Shown here: piece by piece, positions 32,474 to 41,024 of the stretch
Layout of the letters: every line of letters begins with the position of its first letter
How positions within the stretch are numbered: position 1 is the first letter of the stretch
Assembly: GCF_014850955.1 (NCBI RefSeq)
Contig: NZ_JACXSS010000001.1
Coordinates: forward strand, 2,170,001 to 2,234,000
DNA length: 64,000 bases
Reading direction: 5' to 3'
Source of the DNA: Methylomonas albis
GTDB lineage: Bacteria > Pseudomonadota > Gammaproteobacteria > Methylococcales > Methylomonadaceae
The notes under the pieces: generated by a model
What the model was told of the DNA's origin: nothing
The model's database searches: none
What the model saw: only the letters and a program-made list of their open reading frames with translations
Made by a program: the position numbers and the translations under genes

Positions 32474-33301
32474 CTAAATTTGCCCGGAGCGGCGGCGCGC
32501 CCAGAGTTGTAATAAGTTAACGAACAACAGCAACAGGAAAGACACCAGCAGCATCGTCAATGCAATCGCCGTCGCGCCGGCATATTGGTACTGTTCCAGT
32601 TTGGTGATGATCAGTAACGGGACGATTTCCGAGACATAAGGCAGATTGCCGGCGATAAAGATCACCGAACCGTACTCGCCAACCCCACGGGCAAACGCCA
32701 GCGACACGCCGGTCAACAGCGCCGGGAAAATGTTGGGAAAGATCACCTGGGCAAACACTTGCAAGCGGGTGGCGCCCAGACTGGAGGCCGCTTCTTCCAT
32801 GGTGGTGTCGAATTCTTGCAACACCGGCTCGATGGTCCGCACCACAAACGGAATGCCGATAAAAATCAACGCCACCACAATACCCAAGGGCTTATAGGCC
32901 ACCTGTATGCCAAAGGAGGTCATCAACCATTTACCCAGCATGCCGCTGGGCTGAAAGATGGTTGCCAAGATCACGCCGGCCACTGCCGTCGGTAAAGCAA
33001 ACGGCAGGTCGATTAAGGCATCCAGAAAACGCTTGCCGGGAAAGGGATAACGCACCAACACCCAAGCAATCACAAAACCAAATAGGCCGGCCACCAAGGC
33101 GGCGATCAACGACGTACCGAAACTGACTCGAAACGACGACAACACCCTATTATTGGTAATGATGTCCACATACTCGCCCCAGCCCAATTGCAAACTCTTA
33201 AATACCAGGGTGCTCAAGGGGATCAGTACTACCAGTGCCAGGTAGAACAAGGTGAAGGCCAATGCCGGTCGAAAGCCCGGCATGATGTTGCTTTGGGTCA
33301 T
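32474..33301 (-). CDS. cysT: Sulfate ABC transporter permease CysT (CysU)
   Basis: A 275-residue permease, partner of CysW. About six hydrophobic segments; the EAA loop has [16 protein letters not shown] near residue 167, and [16 protein letters not shown] is a CysT signature. First gene of the minus-strand transporter operon; its promoter must be in the divergent region 33302-33607 shared with oscA. Confidence 0.92.
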   Translation of the reverse strand: MTQSNIMPGFRPALAFTLFYLALVVLIPLSTLVFKSLQLGWGEYVDIITNNRVLSSFRVSFGTSLIAALVAGLFGFVIAWVLVRYPFPGKRFLDALIDLPFALPTAVAGVILATIFQPSGMLGKWLMTSFGIQVAYKPLGIVVALIFIGIPFVVRTIEPVLQEFDTTMEEAASSLGATRLQVFAQVIFPNIFPALLTGVSLAFARGVGEYGSVIFIAGNLPYVSEIVPLLIITKLEQYQYAGATAIALTMLLVSFLLLLFVNLLQLWARRRSGQI

Positions 33302-33607
33302 GGCGTTTCTCTGGAAACAGTCAGTAGGTGCTGACAGGATAGAGAATCCTGAATGCCAACGGAAATGATATAAATTGAATTAATAATCTTATATTTAGAT
33401 AATCAATGGTTGAGTTTCGGCTGTTACGGTCAGGATGGGAGGGTAAATATTCGCAATCTTATATATCCAATTAACAGATATACATTTCTGTTTATATCGT
33501 TTTCAATCGCTTTGTGGTTTTCTTACCATTTGTCCAACGATCATGGGTAATTAACCGTGAGATATATGCAGAACAGCACGATAACCCACCATACTCCAGG
33601 AGGCTAT
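33302..33607. promoter_or_regulatory. Divergent control region between cysT and oscA
   Basis: A 306-base AT-rich spacer between two divergent sulfur-starvation genes. The decamer AATCTTATAT occurs twice in direct orientation, at 33385-33394 and 33455-33464, 70 bases apart. CysB operators are AT-rich and poorly conserved, so these are only candidates. The oscA ribosome site AGGAGG is at 33598-33603. Confidence 0.45.
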
Positions 33608-33793
33608 ATGGCGATTGAACTTAACAGCCATGCGTTAAAGCAAGGCGACAACAAAGAAATTGCACTGCAAATTGCCGCGATTTTGCAGGATATCCGCTTC
33701 GGCTCGGTCGAAGTCGTGATTCACGACGGCCGGATTGTCCAAATCGATAAACGCGAGCGGTTTCGACTCGGTCAGCAAAAAGCGTCCGCGTAA
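33608..33793 (+). CDS. oscA: OscA-like small protein (DUF2292/YezD family)
   Basis: A 61-residue protein starting at the ATG after AGGAGG; the frame is open further upstream to 33557 but that part is not conserved in style. The core L-Q-D-I-R-F-G-S-V-E-V-V-I-H-D-G-R-I-V-Q-I-D-K is the DUF2292 signature. In Pseudomonas, oscA is induced by sulfur limitation and needed for organosulfur use. The position divergent from cysT agrees with that. Molecular function unknown. Confidence 0.85.
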   Translation: MAIELNSHALKQGDNKEIALQIAAILQDIRFGSVEVVIHDGRIVQIDKRERFRLGQQKASA

Positions 33794-33931
33794 CAATCAG
33801 CACGATTTAGCTGACGGATACGCCGCTTAGACCGGTTAACCGTCAGTCAAACGCGACCAATGGAAGGGCGTGTGAATCCAAGACTTGTTTTTAGACAAGA
33901 AACCAAAACCCTAAAACCCCAAAATAACAAT

Positions 33932-35419
33932 ATGAAACGTCACTCATTGAATAAGTTGTCGACATCGGGCGCCCTGGGCCTGTTGTTGGTGTGGTCAGGC
34001 TCGGTAGCCGCCGAGGATTATTACGCAAAAACCAAAGGCTACCGAGTCGAGCCGGAGCCCGATCCACCCAGCTATGTGCGCAATTTGAGCAAAACCCAGT
34101 TCGAGCAATTTCGTGACGTGAAATGGCTGGATGTTGGTCTGGATTTTCGGAGCCGATACGAATACCGCGAGAACGACTATCGGCCTACCGGCAGTCGCTT
34201 CAAAAACGACCCGGACAATATCTGGTTGCTGAGAACCCGCGCTTATATCGGTATTCATGACATCCTGGACCCGTTTCGCTTTGTGGTAGAGGCGCAGGAC
34301 TCGCGTAGCTATAACAGTTTGTATCCGAAAACCAATTCGGAAGTGAACGAATTTGACCTGATTCAGGGTTACGGCGAACTGTATTTCGATAATGCCTTGG
34401 GCCATAACCGCCCTCTGAGTATTCGAGCGGGCCGACAAAGTTTGGAGTTATTGGACCGACGCTTGATTGGTAACAACCAGTTCCGTAACACCACCAATAA
34501 CTTCGAAGGCTATCGGGTCCGCTTCGGTAAAAAGCAAAACAACTGGGATTTGGATACCTTTGCCTTGCAGCCGGTGGATCGGATTATGAACGAATTCGAC
34601 CAGCCCGACGAAGACACCTGGGTTTATGGTGCGGTGTTGAGCATTAAGCAATGGTCGGATTTCATCACTATCCAGCCCTATTTTTTGGGCCGTAAAGTGG
34701 ATGGTGATCCGTTGAATCGCGTAGTCGCCAACCGTAAAGCCGACATGGACATCTATGCGCCTGGTTTGCGGGTGTACGGCGTGATACCTGATACCGGTTT
34801 CGACTACGATACCGACATCAATAAACAGTTTGGCCGTTCAGGCAAGCTTGACGCAACGAAACAAAGTGGGGAGGTCTTGCAGCAGCATGATGCCATTGCC
34901 TACTCTTTGGAGTTGGGTTACACCTTTGATCATGACTGGAAACCCAGAGCCAGCGCTTATTACGGTTACGGCTCCGGCGACAAGAGTACCCGGGATAACA
35001 GCAATCAGCGTTTCGATACGTTTTACGGTTTTAACCAACCTTGGTCGCGCAACGACTATTTCTCCTGGGACAACATTCACGCACCCAAGGTGCGGATGGA
35101 GTTTACCCCCTATAAAAACGTACAGATCGACACCGGTTACAACGCCTATTGGATGGCTAGTGATGGCGGCGGCTGGAATCGTGCCGGTTTAACCGGGGTG
35201 AATGGCAAAACCTTCCTGGGTCACGAGTTCGACATTCGTCTGCGGCACAAGTTGAATCCTTATGTGGATTGGAGCTTGAGCTACGCCCGTTTCACGCCAG
35301 GCGACTACACCACCTCCCAAGCCACGCCTACCGGGCCCTTCACTACCGAGCCCAGCAACTTCTTCTTCTTTGAAGTATCGCTGAATGCCTTTGGTGACGG
35401 CAAGCCAAGCTATAAGTAA
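33932..35419 (+). CDS. Alginate-export-family outer membrane porin
   Basis: A 495-residue outer-membrane beta-barrel. A Sec signal peptide begins at the ATG at 33932 (basic start, L-G-L-L-L-V-W, cleavage likely after S-V-A-A). The body has the alternating aromatic strands of the alginate_exp family (R-S-R-Y-E-Y-R, L-R-T-R-A-Y-I-G, S-I-R-A-G-R-Q-S-L, and a C-terminal half typical of these barrels). An upstream ATG at 33860 would hide the signal. In the sulfur locus it may admit sulfur compounds; that is only contextual. Confidence 0.8.
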   Translation: MKRHSLNKLSTSGALGLLLVWSGSVAAEDYYAKTKGYRVEPEPDPPSYVRNLSKTQFEQFRDVKWLDVGLDFRSRYEYRENDYRPTGSRFKNDPDNIWLLRTRAYIGIHDILDPFRFVVEAQDSRSYNSLYPKTNSEVNEFDLIQGYGELYFDNALGHNRPLSIRAGRQSLELLDRRLIGNNQFRNTTNNFEGYRVRFGKKQNNWDLDTFALQPVDRIMNEFDQPDEDTWVYGAVLSIKQWSDFITIQPYFLGRKVDGDPLNRVVANRKADMDIYAPGLRVYGVIPDTGFDYDTDINKQFGRSGKLDATKQSGEVLQQHDAIAYSLELGYTFDHDWKPRASAYYGYGSGDKSTRDNSNQRFDTFYGFNQPWSRNDYFSWDNIHAPKVRMEFTPYKNVQIDTGYNAYWMASDGGGWNRAGLTGVNGKTFLGHEFDIRLRHKLNPYVDWSLSYARFTPGDYTTSQATPTGPFTTEPSNFFFFEVSLNAFGDGKPSYK

Positions 35420-35526
35420 GTAAATGCCCGAGGCCGCTAGCGCTAACCGCAAAGGGGTGAACGGATTCACCCCAAACAGCCGATACCGGTTGCGAATGGA
35501 TGGCTGGTGTCGGAGTTAGTCAATCT

Positions 35527-35552
35527 AAGCCCGCTATATCGCGGGCTTTTTT
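35527..35552 (+). terminator. Intrinsic terminator after the porin gene
   Basis: AAGCCCGC, loop TATATC, GCGGGCTT followed by TTTT. The hairpin is perfect over eight pairs. The A residues on its left could also let it act for the opposite-strand gene ending at 35570. Confidence 0.85.
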
Positions 35553-35569
35553 GTGCCGGTTGCTTTGAG

Positions 35570-36418
35570 TTAGCCGTTGGCTGCGGTTAATTCGACGCTT
35601 TGTTCGAAATAATCGCCTTGTACCAGGTTGAAGCCGGTGTTGCGGGCCAACGCCGCGGTTCGTTTATCGTCGATGTTCAGCATAAAGCTTTGGCTGTCGA
35701 TGGATTTTGCCAAACTACTTAAATGTTGGAGTTTTTCCGGTAGTTTGTTGTCGCGGATATGCTCTAACTCCATGGCTGTTATGCCGACAAAATTGGGAGC
35801 GGCGCGAGTGATTAGCTCGAAGGCTGGTTTGTCTAGCGTTTGATAATCAAACTTCAAGGCCAATTGGTAGCCGCGCCGTTGATAGTTTTGCAGACCTCTC
35901 AACAACAATTGATAAAAACCGGCATAGGCGTTGTTTACCGTCAATGTAATGGCGACGTTGGCGGTTTGCAGGCCGCAGGCTACTATCACCTCTTCAAAAT
36001 AGGCGCCATGGTCTTCTTTGACACCGAGAATATGCCGCGGGTCGACTTCCAGAAACAATAATTCCTCAAGATGCGCTTGCGGCAGATAGTTCAGCATATG
36101 CACGGCTCGCGACATCCGATCAAAGTTGATGATGGATTCGACATTGGCTTGTTTGGCTTGAGGCAAGGCCAGGTATTGTTCCAGTTCGCTGCTTTGAATG
36201 GACTGTTTGTTGATAGCGGATACGCTCAGTTGCGCGATGTGGCCGATAACATTTGCTGTTCGCAAAGTCTGGCGCAGCGGCGACAATCTGCTGCCGATGC
36301 AGATGGGGCCGAATACGCCGTGCACCGCGTCCTTGTCGAGCACAAACGGTCGTAAGCCGTTATTGTGTTCCTGCTCCAGTCTATCGTTAAAATATTCGAC
36401 TAATTGTTGTAAAGGCAT
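35570..36418 (-). CDS. Degenerate EAL-domain-like protein
   Basis: A 282-residue protein whose fold pattern recalls EAL phosphodiesterases: F-L-E-V-D-P-R-H near residue 123, V-A-I-T-L-T-V-N-N, L-A-L-K-F-D-Y-Q-T-L-D near 186, F-V-G-I-T-A-M-E-L, and G-F-N-L-V-Q-G-D-Y-F near the end (Q-G-D-Y-F resembles the Q-G-Y-x-F/G end motif). The EAL triad and metal ligands are not evident, so c-di-GMP hydrolysis is unlikely; a binding role is possible. Assignment is by fold pattern only. Confidence 0.55.
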   Translation of the reverse strand: MPLQQLVEYFNDRLEQEHNNGLRPFVLDKDAVHGVFGPICIGSRLSPLRQTLRTANVIGHIAQLSVSAINKQSIQSSELEQYLALPQAKQANVESIINFDRMSRAVHMLNYLPQAHLEELLFLEVDPRHILGVKEDHGAYFEEVIVACGLQTANVAITLTVNNAYAGFYQLLLRGLQNYQRRGYQLALKFDYQTLDKPAFELITRAAPNFVGITAMELEHIRDNKLPEKLQHLSSLAKSIDSQSFMLNIDDKRTAALARNTGFNLVQGDYFEQSVELTAANG

Positions 36419-36716
36419 GAGTATCTGTCCAGTAAGTCCCTAATAACTGTTGGTTTGCTAATAAACGCAGAGGGTAGCGAAACTAACTCATTAAATAAAA
36501 CGATAATAATTGAAGTTTATATGTCTGGATTAGAAGTTAAGCCCTAAAGCCAGCTTAGGAAAGTGGTGAAGCCCTATTCGAAAATTACCGAACCGGTGTG
36601 CGTACGCGTCGTTCAGGAGGAAGCTTGTCCGAATCGTTTCGGACAAGCTTCGCTAAGTTGAGTTGCTAGAAACGCCTTAAAGCATCAAGGATTTTTGGCT
36701 TTACTAAGCGCTTGAA
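36419..36716. other. Spacer with a long perfect hairpin
   Basis: 298 bases without a gene. AAGCTTGTCCGAA (36621-36633) and TTCGGACAAGCTT (36638-36650) form a 13-base perfect stem with a 4-base loop. No T-tract follows on either side, so it is not a classical terminator; it may still end the cytochrome transcript or stabilise its 3' end. Confidence 0.6.
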
Positions 36717-37178
36717 TTATTCGCGCACCCGAATCAAATCGTGGCAGCTTTTGCAAGACGCACCGACTTTGCCGAACTGAGCTTTAACCTCTGCCGCATC
36801 GCCATTGGCTGCCACTTTTTGCAATTCGTTGGCTTCCTTGATGAATGTGGCTTCAATTTCTTTCACTTCATCCTGTTTTTCGAAGAATTCGGGCTTCAGA
36901 CGCGTTGCTTTCCAGCCGGTGCCTTTATCGGTGCCTGGCCCGTACAGGCTGAGTAGGCCGGAATTGGCAACAGCAGCCACGGCATTTGCGGCAGCGATCA
37001 CTTGATCCTTGTTAAAGGTTTCCGGATGGTCGGCAGCCTGGGCTTTGATTTTTGCGGTATTCCAGCCCAAAAACGAGTAGGCGGATTGGCGGAAGCGGAT
37101 CTGGTCTTCCACTTCGCCGGCCATGGCCGTCGTCGTGGCAGCGCCCAGCGCCAGCGCGATTATCAGTTTCAATTTCAT
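36717..37178 (-). CDS. Cytochrome c'
   Basis: A 153-residue periplasmic haem protein. Sec signal peptide at residues 1-20 (cleavage after T-A-M-A). The four-helix-bundle pattern starts with E-V-E-D-Q-I-R-F-R-Q-S-A-Y and ends with the haem site C-K-S-C-H close to the C-terminus, as in cytochromes c'. These bind NO and in methanotrophs have been proposed to detoxify NO. The b-type cytochrome gene 38 bases upstream probably delivers electrons to it. Confidence 0.9.
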   Translation of the reverse strand: MKLKLIIALALGAATTTAMAGEVEDQIRFRQSAYSFLGWNTAKIKAQAADHPETFNKDQVIAAANAVAAVANSGLLSLYGPGTDKGTGWKATRLKPEFFEKQDEVKEIEATFIKEANELQKVAANGDAAEVKAQFGKVGASCKSCHDLIRVRE

Positions 37179-37216
37179 GGGGTTAGCTCCTTGTGGTGTT
37201 GTAGAAAAACTAAGGT

Positions 37217-37927
37217 TTAGGTTTTAGGATTGGCCGTAGCCGTTTGGAAACTGGCCAACGGCGCCAGATAATTCACAAAACCGCCGCTCCAAACGCTCCA
37301 GACCACCGTCGCCGCGATCAACAAGGTGATCACGAAACGGAACGGACCGACCGGCTTGATCGGGGAGGGCGCCAGGGATTTGGGCAATTGTTTTTTGCCG
37401 GTCAGCATCGCACCGACCAGATTGGTTTTTTGCAGGCGTTGGTACAGGACAATCGCGCTGACATGCACCGCTACCAAACCCAGCAGGATATTCACCGCAT
37501 AAATATGCCAGCCGCTGAGTTTGTCGCTGAGCTCTTTATCGATGACATGAAACAGCGGGCCTTCAAAAGCAATATCGTCGTTGGCGAACAAGCCGGTGAC
37601 GGCCAGAAAACTCAATGCAGCCAGCAAGGCGATAATTGCTATCGCACCGGCCGGGTTGTGGCCGACGCCTTGCCATTCGCCTTTGACGTAGTCCACCAGC
37701 CGAGAAAAGGTCGGAAAGAAACTGGCGAAGCGCGCATGTGTGGTGCCGATAAAACCCCAGATCAATCTGAATACCAGCAAACCCAGAATCAAACTGCCGA
37801 AGCGGGCATGCCAGTCGGTCAGATTGCCGCCCAGTTTGCCGGTGGCGTAAGCGCCGACCACGGCTATGACCAACAACCAATGAAACAGGCGTAATGGCCA
37901 ATCCCAAATATGCACTTCCACTTTCAT
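37217..37927 (-). CDS. Cytochrome b561-type (Ni-hydrogenase b-subunit-like) membrane protein
   Basis: A 236-residue membrane protein of the cytochrome b/b6 (b561, bacterial) group. It starts V-H-I-W-D-W-P-L-R-L-F-H-W, with His as a haem ligand; other candidate ligands are H40 in D-W-H-A-R and H143/H156 in G-W-H-I-Y and A-V-H-V-S. About four or five transmembrane helices. It lies in one operon with cytochrome c', for which it is a likely quinol-linked electron donor. Confidence 0.85.
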   Translation of the reverse strand: MKVEVHIWDWPLRLFHWLLVIAVVGAYATGKLGGNLTDWHARFGSLILGLLVFRLIWGFIGTTHARFASFFPTFSRLVDYVKGEWQGVGHNPAGAIAIIALLAALSFLAVTGLFANDDIAFEGPLFHVIDKELSDKLSGWHIYAVNILLGLVAVHVSAIVLYQRLQKTNLVGAMLTGKKQLPKSLAPSPIKPVGPFRFVITLLIAATVVWSVWSGGFVNYLAPLASFQTATANPKT

Positions 37928-37945
37928 TGAAATCCTCCCGATGAT

Positions 37946-38839
37946 TTAACTGTCGCGTAGATAAGCGTTGAAAAAACTGATGGTTCTGTCCCAGGCCAGC
38001 TTGGCGGTGGCGGCGTCATAGCGTGGGGTGGTGTCGTTATTAAAGCCGTGTTGCACGCCCGGGTAGGTGTGGGCTTCGTAATTGACGCCGGCTTTTTGCA
38101 AGGCCGCTTCATAGGCCGGCCAGCCGGCATTGATGCGGTCGTCGACGCCGGCGTAATGGATCAGTAATGGTGCTTTGATTTTTGCAGCTTGATCGGCGGC
38201 CGGTTGGGCACCGTAGAACGGTACACCAGCGCCCAGATCCGGTAGCCGTGTAGCCAGGAAGTTGACAATGCCGCCGCCGTAGCAAAAGCCTACCGCGCCG
38301 AGCTTGCCGTTACCTTGCGGCAATTTTTTAATGAATTGCGCCGCCGCCAAAAAGTCGGCCTGGGTTTTCTCTTTATCCAGTTTTTGGAACAATTCGCGAG
38401 CCTTGTCTTCGTCGCCCGGATAACCGCCCAAGGTAAACAACGCGTCCGGTGCGAACGCGATGAAATTATCCAGTGCCAGGCGCCGGGCGATGTCTTGGAT
38501 ATGCGGATTCAAGCCCCGGTTTTCGTGGATAACCAGCACCACGGGCAGTTTGCCGGCGGCTTTGGCCGGTTGTGCCAAGTAACCGCGAATCTTGCCGTTA
38601 CCATGCGGGGATGGGTATTCCACATAGGTGGCTTTGATACGTGGATCGTCGTCGGCGACTTGCTTGGCTTCGGCGAAATGCGGGTTAAGCGCTTCCAGCA
38701 AGGCTTCGGCGGTCAGGCCGAGTAGGGCGTATTTGGGTACCGACGATAAAAAGTCCCGACGGGAAATGTCGCCGTGTACATATTTATCAAAAGCTTGTAA
38801 GGCTTCCGGATGAAAATCTTGAGCGGTTTTGCGCGCCAT
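37946..38839 (-). CDS. Dienelactone hydrolase family protein with Tat-type signal
   Basis: A 297-residue alpha/beta hydrolase. The ORF opens at 38905, but AGGAGA eight bases before the ATG at 38839 sets the start. A Tat signal is visible at about residues 26-48: S-R-R-D-F-L followed by Y-A-L-L-G-L-T-A-E-A-L-L. The nucleophile is Cys in G-F-C-Y-G-G-G, as in dienelactone hydrolases; acid D in Y-A-G-V-D-D-R and H in G-V-Q-H-G-F-N. It is probably periplasmic. It lies 18 bases upstream of the cytochrome b gene. Confidence 0.88.
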   Translation of the reverse strand: MARKTAQDFHPEALQAFDKYVHGDISRRDFLSSVPKYALLGLTAEALLEALNPHFAEAKQVADDDPRIKATYVEYPSPHGNGKIRGYLAQPAKAAGKLPVVLVIHENRGLNPHIQDIARRLALDNFIAFAPDALFTLGGYPGDEDKARELFQKLDKEKTQADFLAAAQFIKKLPQGNGKLGAVGFCYGGGIVNFLATRLPDLGAGVPFYGAQPAADQAAKIKAPLLIHYAGVDDRINAGWPAYEAALQKAGVNYEAHTYPGVQHGFNNDTTPRYDAATAKLAWDRTISFFNAYLRDS

Positions 38840-39008
38840 CTTGGCTGTCTCCTGAAAAAGTAAGTTCATAAACGCAAACAAAACCCGGACGCGGAATCTC
38901 CGCATCCTTGGTTTTGCCGCATTGTGTTATTCCGCTTGAGCTTGTACCGCAGTGTCTGGCGCCACGGTGGCCTAGCCGGGTAACTCGGTTACCCGGCTAG
39001 GCCGAGGT

Positions 39009-39419
39009 TTATTGCGGAACCGTCAGAACCGACAGCTTGGTCACGCCGGCCCGTTCGATGGATGACATCACTTTGGCAACGATGCCGTATTGCACCGCGT
39101 CGTCCGCGTTCAAATTCAGCGCGAACTCGGGATTGGTAGCCAAACGGTTTTTCAACTCGCCTTCGATAATTTCCAACGGAAATTCTTGTTTATCGATGTA
39201 AATTTTGCCCTGCGCATCCACACTCAAATAAGACGCCTGTTTGTCATCCGGTGGCGCGGTTTCCGCGGTTTTCGGTAAGTTGACGTGTACCGCCTGAGTT
39301 AATAAAGGCGCCGTGACGATAAACACCACCAGCAGCACCAACATCACATCCACCAAGGGGGTGACGTTAATTTCGCCCATTACGTCATCGCCGCCGTCTT
39401 CTTTAGTATTGAATGCCAT
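39009..39419 (-). CDS. exbD: Biopolymer transport protein ExbD
   Basis: A 136-residue ExbD/TolR protein: one transmembrane helix near residues 18-40 beginning I-N-V-T-P-L-V-D-V-M-L-V-L-L, containing the proton-path Asp, then a periplasmic domain. With ExbB and TonB it energises outer-membrane TonB-dependent receptors. The start overlaps the exbB stop by one base (TAATG). Confidence 0.92.
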   Translation of the reverse strand: MAFNTKEDGGDDVMGEINVTPLVDVMLVLLVVFIVTAPLLTQAVHVNLPKTAETAPPDDKQASYLSVDAQGKIYIDKQEFPLEIIEGELKNRLATNPEFALNLNADDAVQYGIVAKVMSSIERAGVTKLSVLTVPQ

Positions 39420-40195
39420 TACGCGTGCGCCTCTTTCGCGATCAATTCTTCATGGTTGTCTCTGATGTTGGGCTTTTTACCGCCACTGACCTCGGTCAAA
39501 CGTGCGGAAGCTGCCGCCGAGGCCGGTTTGCTGCCGGCGCGTTCGATGATGAACGAGCTTTTCAGGGCCAAGTGCACAAAGTCGATGGCAAAATCATCCA
39601 AAAAGGCCCAAACCACTTTATTGCGACGGATATAAAAGTTGTAACCCACTACCGCCGGCACCGCGACCGCGATACCCACAGCAGTGGCGATCAACGCTTC
39701 ACCGATAGGACCCGCAACCACTTCCAGGCTGGCCGAGCCGGTTTTGCTGATATTGGTCAAGGCACCCATGATGCCCCACACAGTACCGAATAAGCCGACG
39801 AATGGGGAAATACTGCCGATGGTGGCCAGCACCGCCAGACCGCTTTCCAGTGAGCCGCGCTCTTTTTGCATTTGCTGACGCAGGCGTCTGTCCAGCAGCT
39901 CCTGTCTGTCCCAGATGTGTTCCAGGTCGTGAGTAGAGGCGCCGCCGGCGGTTTCGATTAATGTCGAAAAACCGATGCCGGCGACTCGGGCGGCCGGACC
40001 GTCCTGATTTTCCAGATGGGCTGCGGCCTGGATATTCGGAGCGCTCCAAAATTCCTTGTTGTAACGGCGGTTGTGATACGAAATACGCAGGTGTTGCACG
40101 CCTTTGATGAGTATTAAGCCCCAGGTCACTACCGAAGCGGCGATTAAGGTGTTCAGGGTGCCATCGACGATGACGTTGGTTGCGATATCAGACAT
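39419..40195 (-). CDS. exbB: MotA/TolQ/ExbB proton channel family protein
   Basis: A 258-residue ExbB. Three hydrophobic segments: near 18-36, then around L-A-T-I-G-S-I-S-P-F-V-G-L-F-G-T-V-W-G-I-M, and near A-L-I-A-T-A-V-G-I-A-V-A-V-P-A-V-V-G. The last two are ExbB/TolQ signatures. Order tonB-exbB-exbD on one strand is typical of a dedicated TonB system. No TonB-dependent receptor is adjacent in this window. Confidence 0.92.
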   Translation of the reverse strand: MSDIATNVIVDGTLNTLIAASVVTWGLILIKGVQHLRISYHNRRYNKEFWSAPNIQAAAHLENQDGPAARVAGIGFSTLIETAGGASTHDLEHIWDRQELLDRRLRQQMQKERGSLESGLAVLATIGSISPFVGLFGTVWGIMGALTNISKTGSASLEVVAGPIGEALIATAVGIAVAVPAVVGYNFYIRRNKVVWAFLDDFAIDFVHLALKSSFIIERAGSKPASAAASARLTEVSGGKKPNIRDNHEELIAKEAHA

Positions 40196-40214
40196 TTTTG
40201 ATCCTCAAAAATAA

Positions 40215-41024
40215 TTACAATTTAAAAGTGAATGGAACCGTGGTGTAGCGGGCAATCGCCGTATCGCCGCGTTTGGCCGGCACGAAAGACCACTTGAGAA
40301 CGGCTTTGACGGCAGCATCGTCCAGGACTTTCTGGCCGCTGGATTTGCTGACGGTCACACTATCGGTGGAGCCGTCGGGCAGCACATGAACTTTCATCAC
40401 CACTTTGCCTTCCCAGCCGCGTTCTTGAGCAATTTCCGGATATTCGGGCAGCGGGTTGTGCAGGTAGGCCGCATCGGCTACCGGCTCGGTGATTTTTTCT
40501 TCAACCACCGGAGCGGGAGGTGCGGGCGGAGCCGGTGGGGCGTTGTCTACCACCGGCCCTTCAACAGGCGCCGGCGTCGGCGCTTCCTCAACGACTTTGG
40601 GCACGGGTTGAATTTTTGGCGGCTTTAGCGGTACGACCTTGGGTTTGGGCGGTTGTGGTTTAACTTGTGGCGGCGGTGGCGGCACCGGTTTCGGCTGCGG
40701 CCGAGTTAGCGTGATTTGGATTTTGGTCTCCGGTTTAATCGGTTCGGCAATTTCCTGCTCCAGCGCCGCGCCGCTAAAATGATTGACGACCGTGTTGTGG
40801 ATAAAAATTGTCAGTACGCCGATTAATAGAAAATCGACCCATTTGTGATCGCGCGTTTCGGTGACGTACTTAAAATCCCCCAAGGCCACCGCAACGCGCG
40901 AATGCGTCAAACCTTCGGTCAACTGAGCAACAGACGGTTTTAACGAAACAAGGTCTGCCGCTTCCCAATCTGCGGGAGCTCCTGCCGGTGCCAGTTTATT
41001 GAACGTCGCTAAAGGACTACTCAT
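40215..41024 (-). CDS. tonB: TonB energy-transducing protein
   Basis: A protein of about 269 residues. One transmembrane helix near residue 60 (F-L-L-I-G-V-L-T-I-F-I), a long Pro/Lys/Val-rich periplasmic stretch (P-P-P-P-P, K-P-Q-P-P-K-P-K-V), and the C-terminal TonB domain from Y-P-E-I-A-Q-E-R-G-W-E-G to the end. The N-terminal cytoplasmic part before the helix (~55 residues) is longer than usual. An ATG at 41039 is also in frame; I prefer 41024, which has GGGGA upstream. Confidence 0.9.
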   Translation of the reverse strand: MSSPLATFNKLAPAGAPADWEAADLVSLKPSVAQLTEGLTHSRVAVALGDFKYVTETRDHKWVDFLLIGVLTIFIHNTVVNHFSGAALEQEIAEPIKPETKIQITLTRPQPKPVPPPPPQVKPQPPKPKVVPLKPPKIQPVPKVVEEAPTPAPVEGPVVDNAPPAPPAPPAPVVEEKITEPVADAAYLHNPLPEYPEIAQERGWEGKVVMKVHVLPDGSTDSVTVSKSSGQKVLDDAAVKAVLKWSFVPAKRGDTAIARYTTVPFTFKL

